A stretch of DNA of 64,000 nucleotides from Pegoplata infirma. Lineage: Eukaryota; Arthropoda; Insecta; Diptera; Anthomyiidae. The stretch is taken from positions 240,968,023 to 241,032,022 of the forward strand of contig OY992536.1 in NCBI GenBank assembly GCA_963921195.1, written 5' to 3'. The position numbers were made by a program, and so were the translations under genes. This document shows, piece by piece, positions 1-10,955 of the stretch. Numbering within the stretch: the stretch's first letter is position 1; each line of letters starts with the position of its first letter. The notes beneath the pieces were generated by a model. It was not told where the DNA came from. It searched no databases and saw nothing but the letters and a program-made list of their open reading frames with translations.

Positions 1-1454
1 ACATTTTTTTAAATCTTAAACTTTTTATATATGTAGGAAAAATGTTTCAGAATCTGAGAATTTTTCTTTAAGAAAAATATCTCAGAATCTGAGACTTTTT
101 CTATAGAAAAATTTCTTCGAATCTGAGGCTTTTTCTATAGGAAAAATCTCTCCGAATCTGAGACTTCTTCTATAGGAAAGATCTCTCCGAATCTGAGACT
201 TTTTTAATAGAAAAATTTCTCAGAATCTGAGACTTCTATAATAAAAATTCGAGACTTTGCCTACAGGAAAAATGTCTCAGAATCTAAAACTTTTTCTCAA
301 GGATAGATGTCGCAGAATCTAAGACTTTTTCTGCAAAAAAAAAAATATCTCAGAGACTGATACTATTTATGTAGGAAAAATATCTCCAAATTTGGGAATT
401 TTCTATAGGAAAATGTTTTAGAATCTAAAACTTTTTCTGATGAGAAAATGTTTTAGAATTAGAGACATTTTCTATAGGAAAAATGTCTCAGATTCTGAGA
501 CTATTTCTATAGGAAAAATTTCTCAGAATCTGAAAATTTTTCAATAGGAAAGTTGTCTCAGAATCTGAGAATTTTTGAATAGAAAAAATGTCGTAGAATC
601 TGAGAGTTTTTATAGAAATCGTTTTTCTATAGAAAAAGTCTAGATTCGGAGACATTTTTCCTACAGAAACAGTCTTAGATTCTGAGACAATTCTCCAATA
701 GAAAAAGTCTCAGATTCTGAGATATTTTTCCTATAGGAAAATGTTTCAGAATCTGAGACTTTTTTTCCAGGAAAAATGCCTCAGAATCTGAGACTTTTTC
801 CAAAGGAAAAATGTCTTAGAATCTGAGACTTTTTCTATAGGAAAAATGTCTCAGAATCTGAGAATTTTTCTTTATGAAAAATATTTCAGAATCTGAGAAT
901 TTTTCTATAGGAAAAATGTCTCAGGATCTGAAAATTTTTCTGTAGGAAAAATGTATCAGTATCCTAGAGTTTTTTTATAAAAAAAATGTCTCAGAATCTT
1001 TGAATTTCTCTATGGGAATGTCTCAGGATCTAAGACTTTTTCTATAGGAAAAATATTGGGAAAAATGTCTCAGGATCTAATGTCTCAGAATCTGAGACTT
1101 TTTCTAAAGGAAAAATGTCTTAGAATCTGAGAATTTTTCTTTATGAAAAATATTTCAGAATCTGAGAATTTTTCTATAGGAAAATGTCTCAGGATCTGAA
1201 AATTTTCTGTAGGAAAAATGTATCAGTATCCTAGAGTTTTTTTATAAAAAAATGTCTCAGTATCTGAGAATTTCTCTATGGGAAAAATGTCTCAGAATCT
1301 GAAAAATTTTTTATAGGAAAAATATATCAAAATCTGAAAATTTTTCTATAGGAAAAATATCTCAGAATCTGAGAATTTTTCTATAGGAATAATATCTCAG
1401 AATCTGAAAATTTTTCTATAGCAAAAATATCTCAGAATATGCGAATAGGAAAAA
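1..1454. repeat. ~35-bp satellite array with two dyads per unit
   Basis: Tandem, degenerate units of about 35 bp run from the window edge to the element at 1457. The core word is TCTCAGAATCTGAGA followed by TTTTTCTATAGGAAAAAT. Both halves are dyads: TCTCAGA/TCTGAGA around one A, and TTTTTC/GAAAAA around TATAG. Around 600-730 the units read in the opposite orientation. Short pieces of the same repeat recur at 2380-2425, 11425-11575, 57535-57710 and 58495-58560. There is no coding potential. The array continues past the left edge. Confidence 0.9.
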
Positions 1455-1767
1455 TACACTGAAAGAATTATTGTTCATTATATCTATGAACAAATTTCAT
1501 AAAACCAAATTCATAGATTCTATGAAATAATTCATTGGCTGAATGAATATTCATTAGTATTTTGAAATATTTCATAGAATTTAATTCATAGATTTTATTA
1601 AATTCATAGAAAAAATTCATAGAATTTATGAATGTCATTCATAGAAGAAAATGCCATCAATATGCCTTTTAATTCTTTTAATAACTAAAATAATGTTACA
1701 ATAATTAAAATAGTTGAATAAATTTATTAAAAAAATAAAAAAAACATTAAAAAAAAAAAATATCATT

Positions 1768-1846
1768 GCTGCCCTGACCGGGGTTCGAACCCAAGACCTA
1801 CCGGCTGAAGTGGTAATTGTCGACGCCTTAGCTATCAGCGCCACCA
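1768..1846 (-). other. tRNA-like segment (pseudo-tRNA or SINE head)
   Basis: On the minus strand there is an A-box-like stretch TAGCTAAGGCGTCGAC and, about 35 nt later, a perfect B-box region GGGTTCGAACCC. Spacing and order fit an internal RNA polymerase III promoter of tRNA type. The acceptor stem does not pair cleanly and no anticodon arm is convincing, so this is a tRNA-derived sequence rather than a working tRNA gene. It lies inside the inverted-repeat element, divergent from the segment at 2022-2096. Confidence 0.6.
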
Positions 1847-2021
1847 AAGAAGAAAAATCTCGCCAACTAACGCATGGTTTTATAACGCTTCATTTTTGTA
1901 AATACACAAAATATTTGTTTTCTACAAACACACACACAGCTTTTGGCAGAGCATTGTGACAGAGCATAGACACAAACTCAATATATTAATCAAAATTCAT
2001 TTTAAGTGTTGTTACTTGTTT

Positions 2022-2096
2022 ATATAATTTAGCTCAGTGGCTAGAGACTATGCTTTACGAACAACAGGTTCTCTGTTCGAATCTCGGTGGGGATAA
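2022..2096 (+). other. tRNA-like segment (pseudo-tRNA or SINE head)
   Basis: The plus strand shows an A box, TTAGCTCAGTGGCTAGAG, and a B box, CTGTTCGAATCTCGG, at tRNA-like spacing. The D-arm sequence is very tRNA-like. The 5' and 3' ends do not form a good acceptor stem, so a functional tRNA is unlikely. Like its divergent neighbour it sits in the middle of the 1457-2377 element. Confidence 0.6.
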
Positions 2097-2379
2097 GTTA
2101 AAATAAAAAAACATATAAATTTTTAAAAATAGAAAATTGTAAATAAATAAAATATTAAAAATAAATAAAAATAAAATATAAAAAAATAAAATTAAAATAA
2201 AAATAGAATTGAACAATAATTTTTTTTCCATAGCCTATGAACTTTTTCATAGGTTTCTGGTTTCTATGAATTTGATTCATAGATTCTATGAAGGGCATCA
2301 TTGGCTCACTTCTAATGATTTTTTTCATAGAATCAATGTACGTTTTCATAGCCGTAATGAACAAAATTCTTTCAGTGTA

Positions 2380-2879
2380 TCTCAGAATCTAAGAACTTCT
2401 ATAGCAAAAATATTTCAGAATCTGACAAGGGATGTATCTCAACTTGAGTTTTTCTTTTCCCGGACTTTTTAATTTCCCGGGAAATCGGGATTCATTTTTA
2501 AATTTCCCGGGATCCCGGGAATTCCCGCAAAAACTAAAAACCCAAATTTTTTTGTCAAACAAATATATAAAAACCTTATGAATGCGATTGCACTATTTAT
2601 AATGTTTATTTACACCATAAAAATCTTATTTAGTACCTTTAAAACAAAAAAATAAGTTTCGAGAAAAAAAAGAACAATTTTTGTTACCCAGTTTTTATAA
2701 AAAAAAGATTGCTCAAATATGTCGAAGTCATTTAAAAGTATTTTTAAAGGAATATGTTATTTCTCATCGCAATTGGTTCTCAACGCTTTGCTTTTAAAAC
2801 ATAATCATACTGCAAATTTTTATAATGCAGGCTTTAGAAAGAAAATTTCTTAGTTTCTGAAAAAAAGTATCAGGTTCTG
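2380..2879. repeat. Satellite remnant, CCCGGGAT-rich stretch, then AT-rich sequence
   Basis: The ~35-bp satellite resumes for about one unit (2380-2425). A cluster of TTTCCCGGGAT words follows at 2455-2530. These resemble the subterminal words of the hAT elements at 17799-20144 and 46929-53059, so this is probably a decayed hAT end. From 2535 to 2879 I see only AT-rich sequence with no gene. Confidence 0.5.
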
Positions 2880-3340
2880 ATAACACAGTGCAACAACCAA
2901 AATCGGAATGGGATGAAAAAAAAAGAAAATGAAAGCATTACAAACCCCCGATACTTTTTTATTAGTTCAGCGCTAGATTTTTTGGTCAACTTTTATTATA
3001 ATTATGAAAATAATTGGTTGAAAATTGTTTATGGCATATGATTAATTTTGTAATTGCCTTTAAATAGCAATCATACGCAACGGTGAACAGTGGATGCAGC
3101 GAAATTCACACCGGTTATAGCTAACGTAATTTCGAGCTTAAGTTTAGACGCGCACACCATATGTCCAATATGTGAACCACCAGGGGCCCCTAATGAAGGA
3201 CATGTTTAGTACATAAATGCTTTAAATGCTTTAAAATCACCAACTTTAAATGCGTGTAAAAAATAATCTATCGCTGAACTAAAAAACCGTCTTTCATCCC
3301 ATTCCGTATCGGAAAGTTCGATTTTTTATCACTGTGTTAT
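2880..3340. mobile_element. MITE with CACAGTG ends
   Basis: The left end ATAACACAGTG is matched by CACTGTGTTAT at the right end. Just inside both ends lies CGGAATGGGATGAAA in inverted orientation (about 2905 and 3297). It is about 460 bp long and has no reading frame. The boundary duplication is unclear because the ends are palindromic with TA-rich flanks. Superfamily not assigned. Confidence 0.65.
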
Positions 3341-3360
3341 TATATCCTATCAAAGATTTA

Positions 3361-3760
3361 GATCAAGAACAATAAATCTCCCCTAAGAGGATATTCAATC
3401 TTCTAACGCCAAAATAAGTTTGGCGTCTTGGCGTTTCTTACATAGGCCAAAATGAAAGGGTGTCAGTTGTTTTTTGCGTTTTGGCGTCTCGGCATCACTT
3501 ACTTAGGCACAAAATAAACTGATGTCTCTGTTTGGCGTCATGGCATTTTTGGAGATTAGGGGAGATTTAGGGGAGATTTATTGTTCTTGATCACCACTAT
3601 CACCCAAGAACAATAAATCTCCCCTAAATCTCTCCTAATCTCCAAAAATGCCATGACGCCAAACAAAGACATCAGTTTATTTTGTGCCTAAGTAAGTGAT
3701 GCCGAGACGCCAAAACGCAAAAAACACCTGACACCCTTTCATTTTGGCCTATGTAAGACG
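3361..3760. repeat. Head-to-head palindrome of a GATCAAGAAC element
   Basis: A small element at 3361-3590 has 25-bp inverted ends beginning GATCAAGAACAATAAATC. After a spacer of about 12 bp an inverted, truncated copy follows (3605-3760). The arms 3430-3592 and 3603-3758 pair nearly perfectly and carry repeated TTGGCGT words. The single strand could fold into a ~155-bp hairpin. No coding potential. Confidence 0.8.
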
Positions 3761-4156
3761 TAGGGCTATCTTTTAAGGGAGAAAAAAATATAAGTTACCT
3801 ACCATCTGGCTGAATAAATTGAGGTTATGTGCAAATTTGTACGTCTTTTTTTCAAATTTTATTTTTAAAAGCTCTGTATCTCGACGATTTCACTTTTTTT
3901 TAATTTTTTTGTTATTGAATCTGAAAGGTCTTCTAATCAACTTTCCAACAAGCCCAAAAAGAAAAAAACCGGACAACAGGTTCAGAAGTTATCAATTTTA
4001 CCCTACTACCCTCTAACCGCTAATCCGAAAATTTTCAAACCGCTGCCATTTCGCACACATGCATTTTCGGGGGATGGTCGTAATGGACATATTTTCATGA
4101 AATGAGCCAAGGAATACGCTGGTAAAATTCGGCGGGTCGTGACTGAATCACCCTGT
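3761..4156. other. Intergenic AT-rich sequence ending in a CACCCTGTATA motif
   Basis: No gene or clear repeat structure is visible here. The stretch ends with TGAATCACCCTGTATA, a motif often seen at the ends of insect transposons. Only one such end is present here, so I cannot delimit an element. Confidence 0.4.
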
Positions 4157-4779
4157 ATATAAAAGAGACAATTCTAAGGTTGGGGTGTCTCGGCTTATCG
4201 GCCATATCGGGGATTTAGGGGTTCAAAACATGGGCTAAAAAAATGGCTAAAAAATCGTTTTTTTGATTTTTCAGTCATTTCTTTCTAAGAACCTATGTGA
4301 TGTTTACCCAGTCAGAAAAAAACAAGCGGGCCAAGGTTGGCAAAACGTTGGCAAAGGTGTTGCCAACGTTGGCTGAATACCCGATTTACAAAAAATACTG
4401 TACAGTTCCAAAGCCAAAATGATAACACCAAAAAGCGTCTTGGCCGATATGTTTTTCCGATGTTGGCACACTGTTGGCAAAACAAAAAATACTGTACATT
4501 CCCAGTATTTAATTTTTATGTTATACTGTGCAGTGCCAAGCTAGAATAAGAACAATAAATGTGGCTTGGCCAATATGTTTTTCTGATGTTGGCAAAACAA
4601 AATGTACATTGCCAGTACCGGATTTACAATTCAATACGTACAATCCCTCTACAAAAAAACGAGAATTCTCATATATTTGTTTTTAAATACATTTTATTTA
4701 CATATTTGAAAAAAAAAATAGTTCATTAAAAATAGAAAAAAAAAATAAACATAAAAGATAAATGTTATTAACAAAACAC

Positions 4780-5261
4780 TAGAGTCCGACCGAAACCAGT
4801 TTTCGAGGCCGAACCGAATATTCGGCCGAAAAAGTAATATTCGGCCGAAACCGAACCGAAACCGAAACTTAAAAAAATTACCACCTGGCATGAATAAAAT
4901 TATTAAAAAGTTGTTAAAGATTAATATACAAAATATAATGCTTTTAAACTACAGGAATTGTTGTATTTTTGAAAAAAAAATGTTTTTTAAGAAACTTACA
5001 AAAAAATTGTATATTTCATTTGCAGATTAGGAGAAAATAATTTTTGAACTGAAACAACTTTACATTTATTGCAGAAACTTGTAACATTTTCTTCAATTGA
5101 ACTGAAACAAGTGTAATGAAATACGAAATCAAAAAACTCACCGACTTTTTTACATATTTTTTAAAATACCAAAAAGTTTCGGTGCCGAATACCGAATAGA
5201 GGCCGAAACCCCATTATTCGGCCGAAACCGAGACCAAAACCGAATATTCGGTCGGACTCTA
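4780..5261. mobile_element. hAT-type MITE, 482 bp, with 8-bp target duplication
   Basis: The element begins TAGAGTCCGACCGAA and ends with the inverted copy TTCGGTCGGACTCTA. The flanking octamer CAAAACAC is perfectly duplicated (4772-4779 and 5262-5269). Both ends carry clusters of ATTCGGCCGAAACCGAA-type words. An 8-bp duplication with short inverted ends is the hallmark of hAT transposons. It has no coding capacity and must be mobilised in trans. Confidence 0.9.
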
Positions 5262-5386
5262 CAAAACACCATTCAGATATAATTTAAATGTTATGTTAAT
5301 ATATTAAAGGACAATTTTGACCCTTTAAGTGTTAACTGGTTTTGAAAATTTTTCTTCATCACTTTTGTTATAACTTTTAAAAGTAA

Positions 5387-5929
5387 AAAAAAAAAACAAT
5401 AGCAGTATCATTGGTATTATCTACACCATTTCCAAAATCAAAATTTTCTAAAAGTATTTTAAAAATTTCTAAATTAGTTTTTCATATTTTTCGTTCCGAC
5501 AATCCACAAAATAATTTTCCGTTACTATATCGTGTCAATAAAAGTGCAAAATATTCTCTTGGTAATGTTTTAGAAACCTCGGATCTGACCGTTACGTTTT
5601 CCTTTGTTAACATTCAAGGTAATACAATTACATCCCTTCCTCCTAATAACGTATGTTTACTTAGAAATGGAAATGTTATAATAGTTAAAGAAATTTTTAG
5701 CAAAAAACTGTCTCAATACAAATGTGATGATATTTTTCTTAAAGGAAACATTTTCCTTGACGTTTCCGATTTTGTAGATTATCCAATCCCATCAAGTGAA
5801 ATAGAATTGTACAACGTTAGTAATTTAAATGAAAATCATACCGAAATTAATATAAATATGGTAGAATTTAAGTGTATTCTTACTACATGTGATAATGAAA
5901 CTATTGCTATGACTCTTCTACACACCTAA
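5387..5929 (+). pseudogene. Orphan reading frame, possible transposon protein fragment
   Basis: An uninterrupted frame of about 180 codons runs to a TAA at 5927-5929. It has no early ATG: the frame opens after a TAA at 5384, and CAG at 5402-5404 could be a splice acceptor. The protein is rich in N, S, I and L. Its middle part contains NVCLLRNGNVIIVKEIF and it ends ETIAMTLLHT. I do not recognise a known domain. It lies between a hAT MITE and Helitron 1, within the TA-flanked element at 4307-10624. It is more likely a terminal exon or remnant of a transposon protein than a host gene. Its length is notable in such AT-rich DNA, where stops are frequent. Confidence 0.4.
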
Positions 5930-6039
5930 TTTAAATAATATCTATATATATAAAAGAGTAATGTGACTGACTGACTGACTGACTGACTGACTGACTTATT
6001 GACTGATTCATCATCGCCCAGCCCAAACCGCTGAAGCTA

Positions 6040-7050
6040 GAGACTTGAAATTTGGACTGTAGGTTCACCTCCCGGAATATAGATCCACTAAGGCTGGATT
6101 TTTGCCAGTGTTGATTCTAAGGGGGTAAAAAGGGTAAAAAACTGTACTTTTGGTACTTTTAATATCTCCCGATATAATGGTCCTAGAGACTTGAAATATG
6201 GACTGTATGTTCACCACTCGGAATGCAGATCCTGTAAGGCTGGACTTTTGCCAATGTTGATCCTAAGGGGGTAAAAAGGGTAAAAAACTGGACTTTTGGT
6301 ACTTTTTATATCTCATGAAATAATGGTCAAAGAGACTTGAAATTTGGAATGTAGGTTCACCTCCCGGAATGTAGATCCTGTAATGCTGGACTTCTGCCAA
6401 TGTTGATTATAAGGGGGTAAAAAGGGTAAAAAACTGTTCTTTTGGTACTTTTTATATCTCATGAAATAATGGTCATAGAGATTTGAAATTTCGACGGTAT
6501 GCTCACCTCCCGGAATATAGATACACTAAGGCTGGATTTTTGCCAATGATGATTCAAAGGGGTAAAAAGGGTACAAAACTGTACTTTTGGTACCTTTTAC
6601 ATTTCCTTAAATAATGACACTAGAAACTTGAAATTTGGAATGTAGGTTCACCTCCCGGAAAAAAGATTCAGTAAGGCAGGGTTTTTGCCAATGTTGATTC
6701 TACGGGGATAAAATGGGTAAAAAAGTGTACTTTTGGTACTTTTTTTTTATTTACTGAAATAATGGTCTACAAACTTGAAATTTGGAATGTAGGATCCTCT
6801 GCTGAAAAAAAAAAAATTTTGCAAATTTGGATTCTAAGGGGGGTCAATGGGGTAAAAAGTGTACTTTTAGTACCTTTTGTTATTTCTTGAAATAATTTGG
6901 AATGTAGAATCCTGCAGTGAAAAAAACATTCTGGAAAAAATACTTTTTGGAAATTGCGTTTCATAGGGGGGTAAAATGTTATACTTTTGGTACTTTTTAT
7001 ATTTCCTAATATAATTTTCCTACACACCTGAAATTTGGAATGTGGAATAC
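6040..7050 (+). repeat. ~145-bp tandem repeats inside Helitron 1
   Basis: About seven units start with AGAGACTTGAAATTTGG at roughly 6040, 6185, 6331, 6477, 6620 and onward. Each contains CTCCCGGAATATAGATCC, GATTCTAAGGGGGTAAAAAG and ACTTTTGGTACTTTTTATAT. Units become more divergent to the right. Degenerate versions reappear at 9050-9650 beyond the minisatellite. The same unit occurs at 27330-28190 in Helitron 2. No protein coding is apparent. Confidence 0.85.
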
Positions 7051-7076
7051 TACCTTTTGCACAATAAAAGTAAAAT

Positions 7077-9040
7077 AAAAAGTACCTTTTATAAAAAGTA
7101 CCTTTTATAAAAAGTACCTTTTATAAAAAGTACCTTTTATAAAAAGTACCTTTTATAAAAAGTACCTTTTATAAAAAGTACCTTTTATAAAAAGTACCTT
7201 TTATAAAAAGTACCTTTTATAAAAAGTACCTTTTATAAAAAGTACCTTTTATAAAAAGTACCTTTTATAAAAAGTACCTTTTATAAAAAGTACCTTTTAT
7301 AAAAAGTACCTTTTATAAAAAGTACCTTTTATAAAAAGTACCTTTTATAAAAAGTACATTTATAAAAAGTACCTTTTATAAAAAGTACCTTTTATAAAAA
7401 GTACCTTTTATAAAAAGTACCTTTTATAAAAAGTACCTTTTATAAAAAGTACCTTTTATAAAAAGTACCTTTTATAAAAAGTACCTTTTATAAAAAGTAC
7501 CTTTTATAAAAAGTACCTTTTATAAAAAGTACCTTTTATAAAAAGTACCTTTTATAAAAAGTACCTTTTATAAAAAGTACCTTTTATAAAAAGTACCTTT
7601 TATAAAAAGTACCTTTTATAAAAAGTACCTTTAATAAAAAGTACCTTTTATAAAAAGTACCTTTTATAAAAAGTACCTTTTATAAAAAGTACCTTTTATA
7701 AAAAGTACCTTTAATAAAAAGTACCTTTAATAAAAAGTACCTTTTATAAAAAGTACCTTTTATAAAAAGTACCTTTTATAAAAAGTACCTTTTATAAAAA
7801 GTACCTTTAATAAAAAGTACCTTTTATAAAAAGTACCTTTTATAAAAAGTACCTTTTATAAAAAGTACCTTTTATAAAAAGTACCTTTTATAAAAAGTAC
7901 CTTTTATAAAAGGTACTTTTTAAAAAAAAAAAACTTTTATAAAATTTCTTTTTATAAAAAGTACCATTTATAAAAGTACCTTTTATTATAAGTACCTTTT
8001 ATAAAAAGTACCCTTTATTAAAAGTACCTTTATAAAAAGTACCTTTTATAAAAAGTACCTTTTATAAAAAGTACCTTTTATAAAAAGTACCTTTTATAAA
8101 AAGTACCTTTTATAAAAAGTACCTTTTATAAAAAGTACCTTTTATAAAAAGTGCCTTTTATAAAAAGTACCTTTTATAAAAAGTACCTTTTATAAAAAGT
8201 ACCTTTTATAAAAAGTACCTTTTATAAAAAGTACCTTTTATAAAAAGTACCTTTTATAAAAAGTACCTTTTATAAAAAGTACCTTTTATAAAAAGTACCT
8301 TTTATAAAAAGTACCTTTTATAAAAAGTACCTTTTATAAAAAGTACCTTTTATAAAAAGTACCTTTTATAAAAAGTACCTTTTATAAAAAGTACCTTTTA
8401 TAAAAAGTACCTTTTATAAAAAGTACCTTTTATAAAAAGTACCTTTTATAAAAAGTACCTTTTATAAAAAGTACCTTTTATAAAAAGTACCTTTTATAAA
8501 AAGTACCTTTTATAAAAAGTACCTTTTATAAAAAGTACCTTTTATAAAAAGTACCTTTTATAAAAAGTACCTTTTATAAAAAGTACCTTTTAAAAAAGTA
8601 CGTTTTATAAAAAGTACCTTTTATAAAAAGTACCTTTTATAAAAAGTACCTTTTATAAAAAGTACCTTTTATAAAAAGTACCTTTTATAAAAAGTACCTT
8701 TTATAAAAAGTACCTTTTATAAAAAGTACCTTTAATAAAAAGTACCTTTTATAAAAATTACCTTTTATAAAAAGTACCTTTTATAAAAAGTACCTTTTAT
8801 AAAAAGTACCTTTTATAAAAAGTACCTTTTATAAAAAGTACCTTTTATAAAAAGTACCTTTTTTTTAAAATAAAAAGTACCTTTTATAAAAAGTACCTTT
8901 TATGAAAAGTACCTTTTATAAAAAGTACCTTTTTTAAAAGTACCTTTTATAAAAAGTATCTTTTATAAAAAGTTCCTTTAATAAAAAGTACCTTTTATAA
9001 AAAAGTGCCTTTTATATAAAGTACCATTTATAAATAGTAC
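7077..9040. repeat. 16-bp minisatellite in Helitron 1
   Basis: About 120 copies of the 16-mer CCTTTTATAAAAAGTA run almost without change, with a short degenerate patch at 7910-8030. The unit contains the palindromes TTTTATAAAA and GTAC. Its likely seed is the TGGTACTTTTTATAT segment at the end of each ~145-bp Helitron unit, which reads as the reverse complement of the 16-mer junction. The same array occurs in Helitron 2 (28197-28500 and 29614-30460). Confidence 0.95.
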
Positions 9041-10955
9041 CGAAAGTAAACTTTTTGGTACTTTTCTATTTCCTGGAATAATAATCTTAGAAACTTTTTA
9101 TATTTCCTGAAAAATTTAACCTATAATCTAAAAATTTTTTAATGTTGGAGAATTTGGTAAAAAAACATTCTGGGCAAAACACGTTATGGAAATTCCACTT
9201 CTTAGTGGAAAATTGAAATATGGAATGAAGGATCCTTCGGTGAAGAAAAAACATTCTGGGAGAGGTACTTTTTGTAAATTCCGTTTCTAACGGGGGTTAG
9301 AAAGTGTACTTTTGGTACTTTTTTTTTTTGTTTCTATAATAATGACCTTAGAAGCTTGAATTTTGAAATGTAGGGTCCTTCGATGAAAAAAAAACATTCT
9401 GCTAAAGTAATTTAAAAAAATTCCGTTTCTAGAGTTGTAAAAAGGTGTTTTTGATACTTTAGACTTTTTATGAAGTTGTGATCCTAGGCATTGAAATTTT
9501 GAATGCTTGATCGTTGAGTGAACAAATATTTTGGAAAAGTTCTTTTTGGAAATTCTGTTTCTAAGAGTCGCGACCGATCGTAAAGGGTATAAAAAGAGTA
9601 AATTTGGTTATTCTTGAAATAATGGTTCAGAAACTTGACATTTTAAATATGTGATCACCTAGCACAAAAAAAAACAGTTTTTGGAAAATTTAATTTTAAT
9701 GGGAAAACGCAAATGTTTATTTTTACCTATCTAACTATTAAACTAAAATCCCCAGAAATAACACCCAAGAGAAGGATATATTTTAAAATTTTAGGATAAA
9801 AAGGGGTACCTGGTGAAAGTGGTGTAAATTGGTACTTTTCATATCTATAAGATAAAGACAATAGAAATTTTTATTTCTTTAACGCATTTTATACGAAGAT
9901 GAATAAACTTACATGGAACGAAAGGAGATGGAATTGGAAATGAAATGGAGTAGAACGGGGAACAAACTGGAATAGAGCAGGGAACAATATGGAATGATGC
10001 TTTTTACTTAATTATTTCGTATTTAACTTTTATTTATTCCATATTTTTCTCTCTATATGTTTTTTTCACTCAAACTTATTTTTATTCTAATTTCTTTTTT
10101 CACTGAAATATTTATTCACTCAAAATCCAAAATCCTGATATAAGGGCTCGAAAATTTTCAATATCTTTTCTCACCGGAACTAACATTATAAAGTACCAGC
10201 AAATTTATTCACATTTTATTGTTTAAGTTATTCATTGAAATATTATTTTATGAAAAACTTAAACGTCCACATGTAAATAAAACAAAGACAACATATGGGA
10301 TTTTTTTTTGAAATCGATAGAGTTATTCTGATATTTCTATTATCCGGTATTCAATACAACCGGTAACGAAGTACCGGGATGGTAAGCTAGTATTTATATA
10401 AATTTTTCTATTATAACAAAGATCAAATAAAAAACATTAATTCAAAATTAAACCATTTTATAAAATAAATTTAAAAAAAAACTGCCGTAAATGTTGTAAA
10501 AATTCTACTGGCAGTGCACATTTCTTATTGTAATTGCCAACGTTGGCTATGTATTGGTATTTCCATTAAAGCCAGTGCTCTGCCAGTACAATATTTTTGG
10601 TACGGTTGGCAATTTCTGACTGGGTACATATGAGAAGAGAGGTTTTTTTAATGCCTATCCAATGGAGGCATAACCTTATAAAAATTCGGCTAAGTTAAAT
10701 ATTTTTTTCATGAAAATGTGTAAATTTTGGGGGGTATTTATATGAAGACATTGACCTACTACGATAGCCATATGAATAAGAAAAAAAAAATATTTAATTT
10801 AAGACGACACATATTTTTTCTTTAGACGGTATTCCTCTTAGTTCGAGAGTTATTGAAATTTTCCCGAAGGTCCACATTGTTTCATAAGGGGACAACGAAA
10901 TTTTTAAACACTGATATGGCCGATACACCCCAACCTTAAAATCGTCTCTTTAATT

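Larger units (their letters stand above)
1457..2377. mobile_element. TA-flanked inverted-repeat element inserted in the satellite
   Basis: The left end reads CACTGAAAGAATTATTGTTC. The right end is its imperfect reverse complement, ending AATTCTTTCAGTG. The element is flanked by TA on both sides (1455-1456 and 2378-2379), and satellite sequence resumes directly outside. Inside the ends are many copies of the dyad word TTCATAG/CTATGAA (1490-1650 and 2225-2350). No transposase frame is visible. A TA duplication suggests Tc1/mariner-type mobilisation, but the superfamily is inferred only. It carries the two tRNA-like segments listed next. Confidence 0.75.
5941..10390 (+). mobile_element. Non-autonomous Helitron, copy 1
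   Basis: The 5' end is TCTATATATATAAAAGAG, preceded by A (5940). The 3' end is GGTAAGCTAG, followed by T (10391). A stem-loop CCGGTA...TACCGG ends about 10 nt before the terminal CTAG. A-T insertion, 5' TC, 3' CTRR and a 3' hairpin are the standard Helitron hallmarks. After the 5' end comes a (GACT)n run and then CATCGCCCAGCCCAAACCGC. There is no Rep/helicase frame. The body consists of ~145-bp tandem units, a 16-bp minisatellite and degenerate units. Copy 2 at 23962-31288 shares the same ends and layout. Confidence 0.85.
4307..10624. mobile_element. TA-flanked element with CCCAGTCAGAAA ends
   Basis: The left end reads CCCAGTCAGAAA and the right end TTTCTGACTGGG. TA lies immediately outside both (4305-4306 and 10625-10626). 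Both subterminal regions are rich in GTTGGC and CCAACGTTGGC words (4325-4620 and 10530-10610). The interior holds a hAT MITE (4780-5261), an orphan reading frame (5387-5929) and Helitron 1 (5941-10390). Without these insertions it would be roughly 1.4 kb. The reading frame may be its own protein, but this is inference. Confidence 0.6.
4157..10953. mobile_element. Outer inverted-repeat unit enclosing the 4307 element and Helitron 1
   Basis: The left side reads AGAGACAATTCTAAGGTTGG and continues into a TCGGCCATATC word. The right side (about 10908-10951) is the reverse complement with a few mismatches. The paired stretch is about 45 bp. The element at 4307-10624 is nested inside. Exact ends and target duplication are unclear, and the hAT MITE at 10956 sits directly at the right edge. 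No transposase was recognised. Confidence 0.45.

Noticed and set aside
1768..2096. Two functional tRNA genes
   Set aside because: A and B boxes are good but the acceptor and anticodon stems do not form, so they are listed as tRNA-like only.
4694..4891. Minus-strand frame with RFRFGFGR
   Set aside because: It is a translation of the CCGAAAC word repeats at the hAT MITE end.
7077..9040. Possible CRISPR array
   Set aside because: The 16-bp units abut with no unique spacers, and the context is a eukaryotic Helitron.
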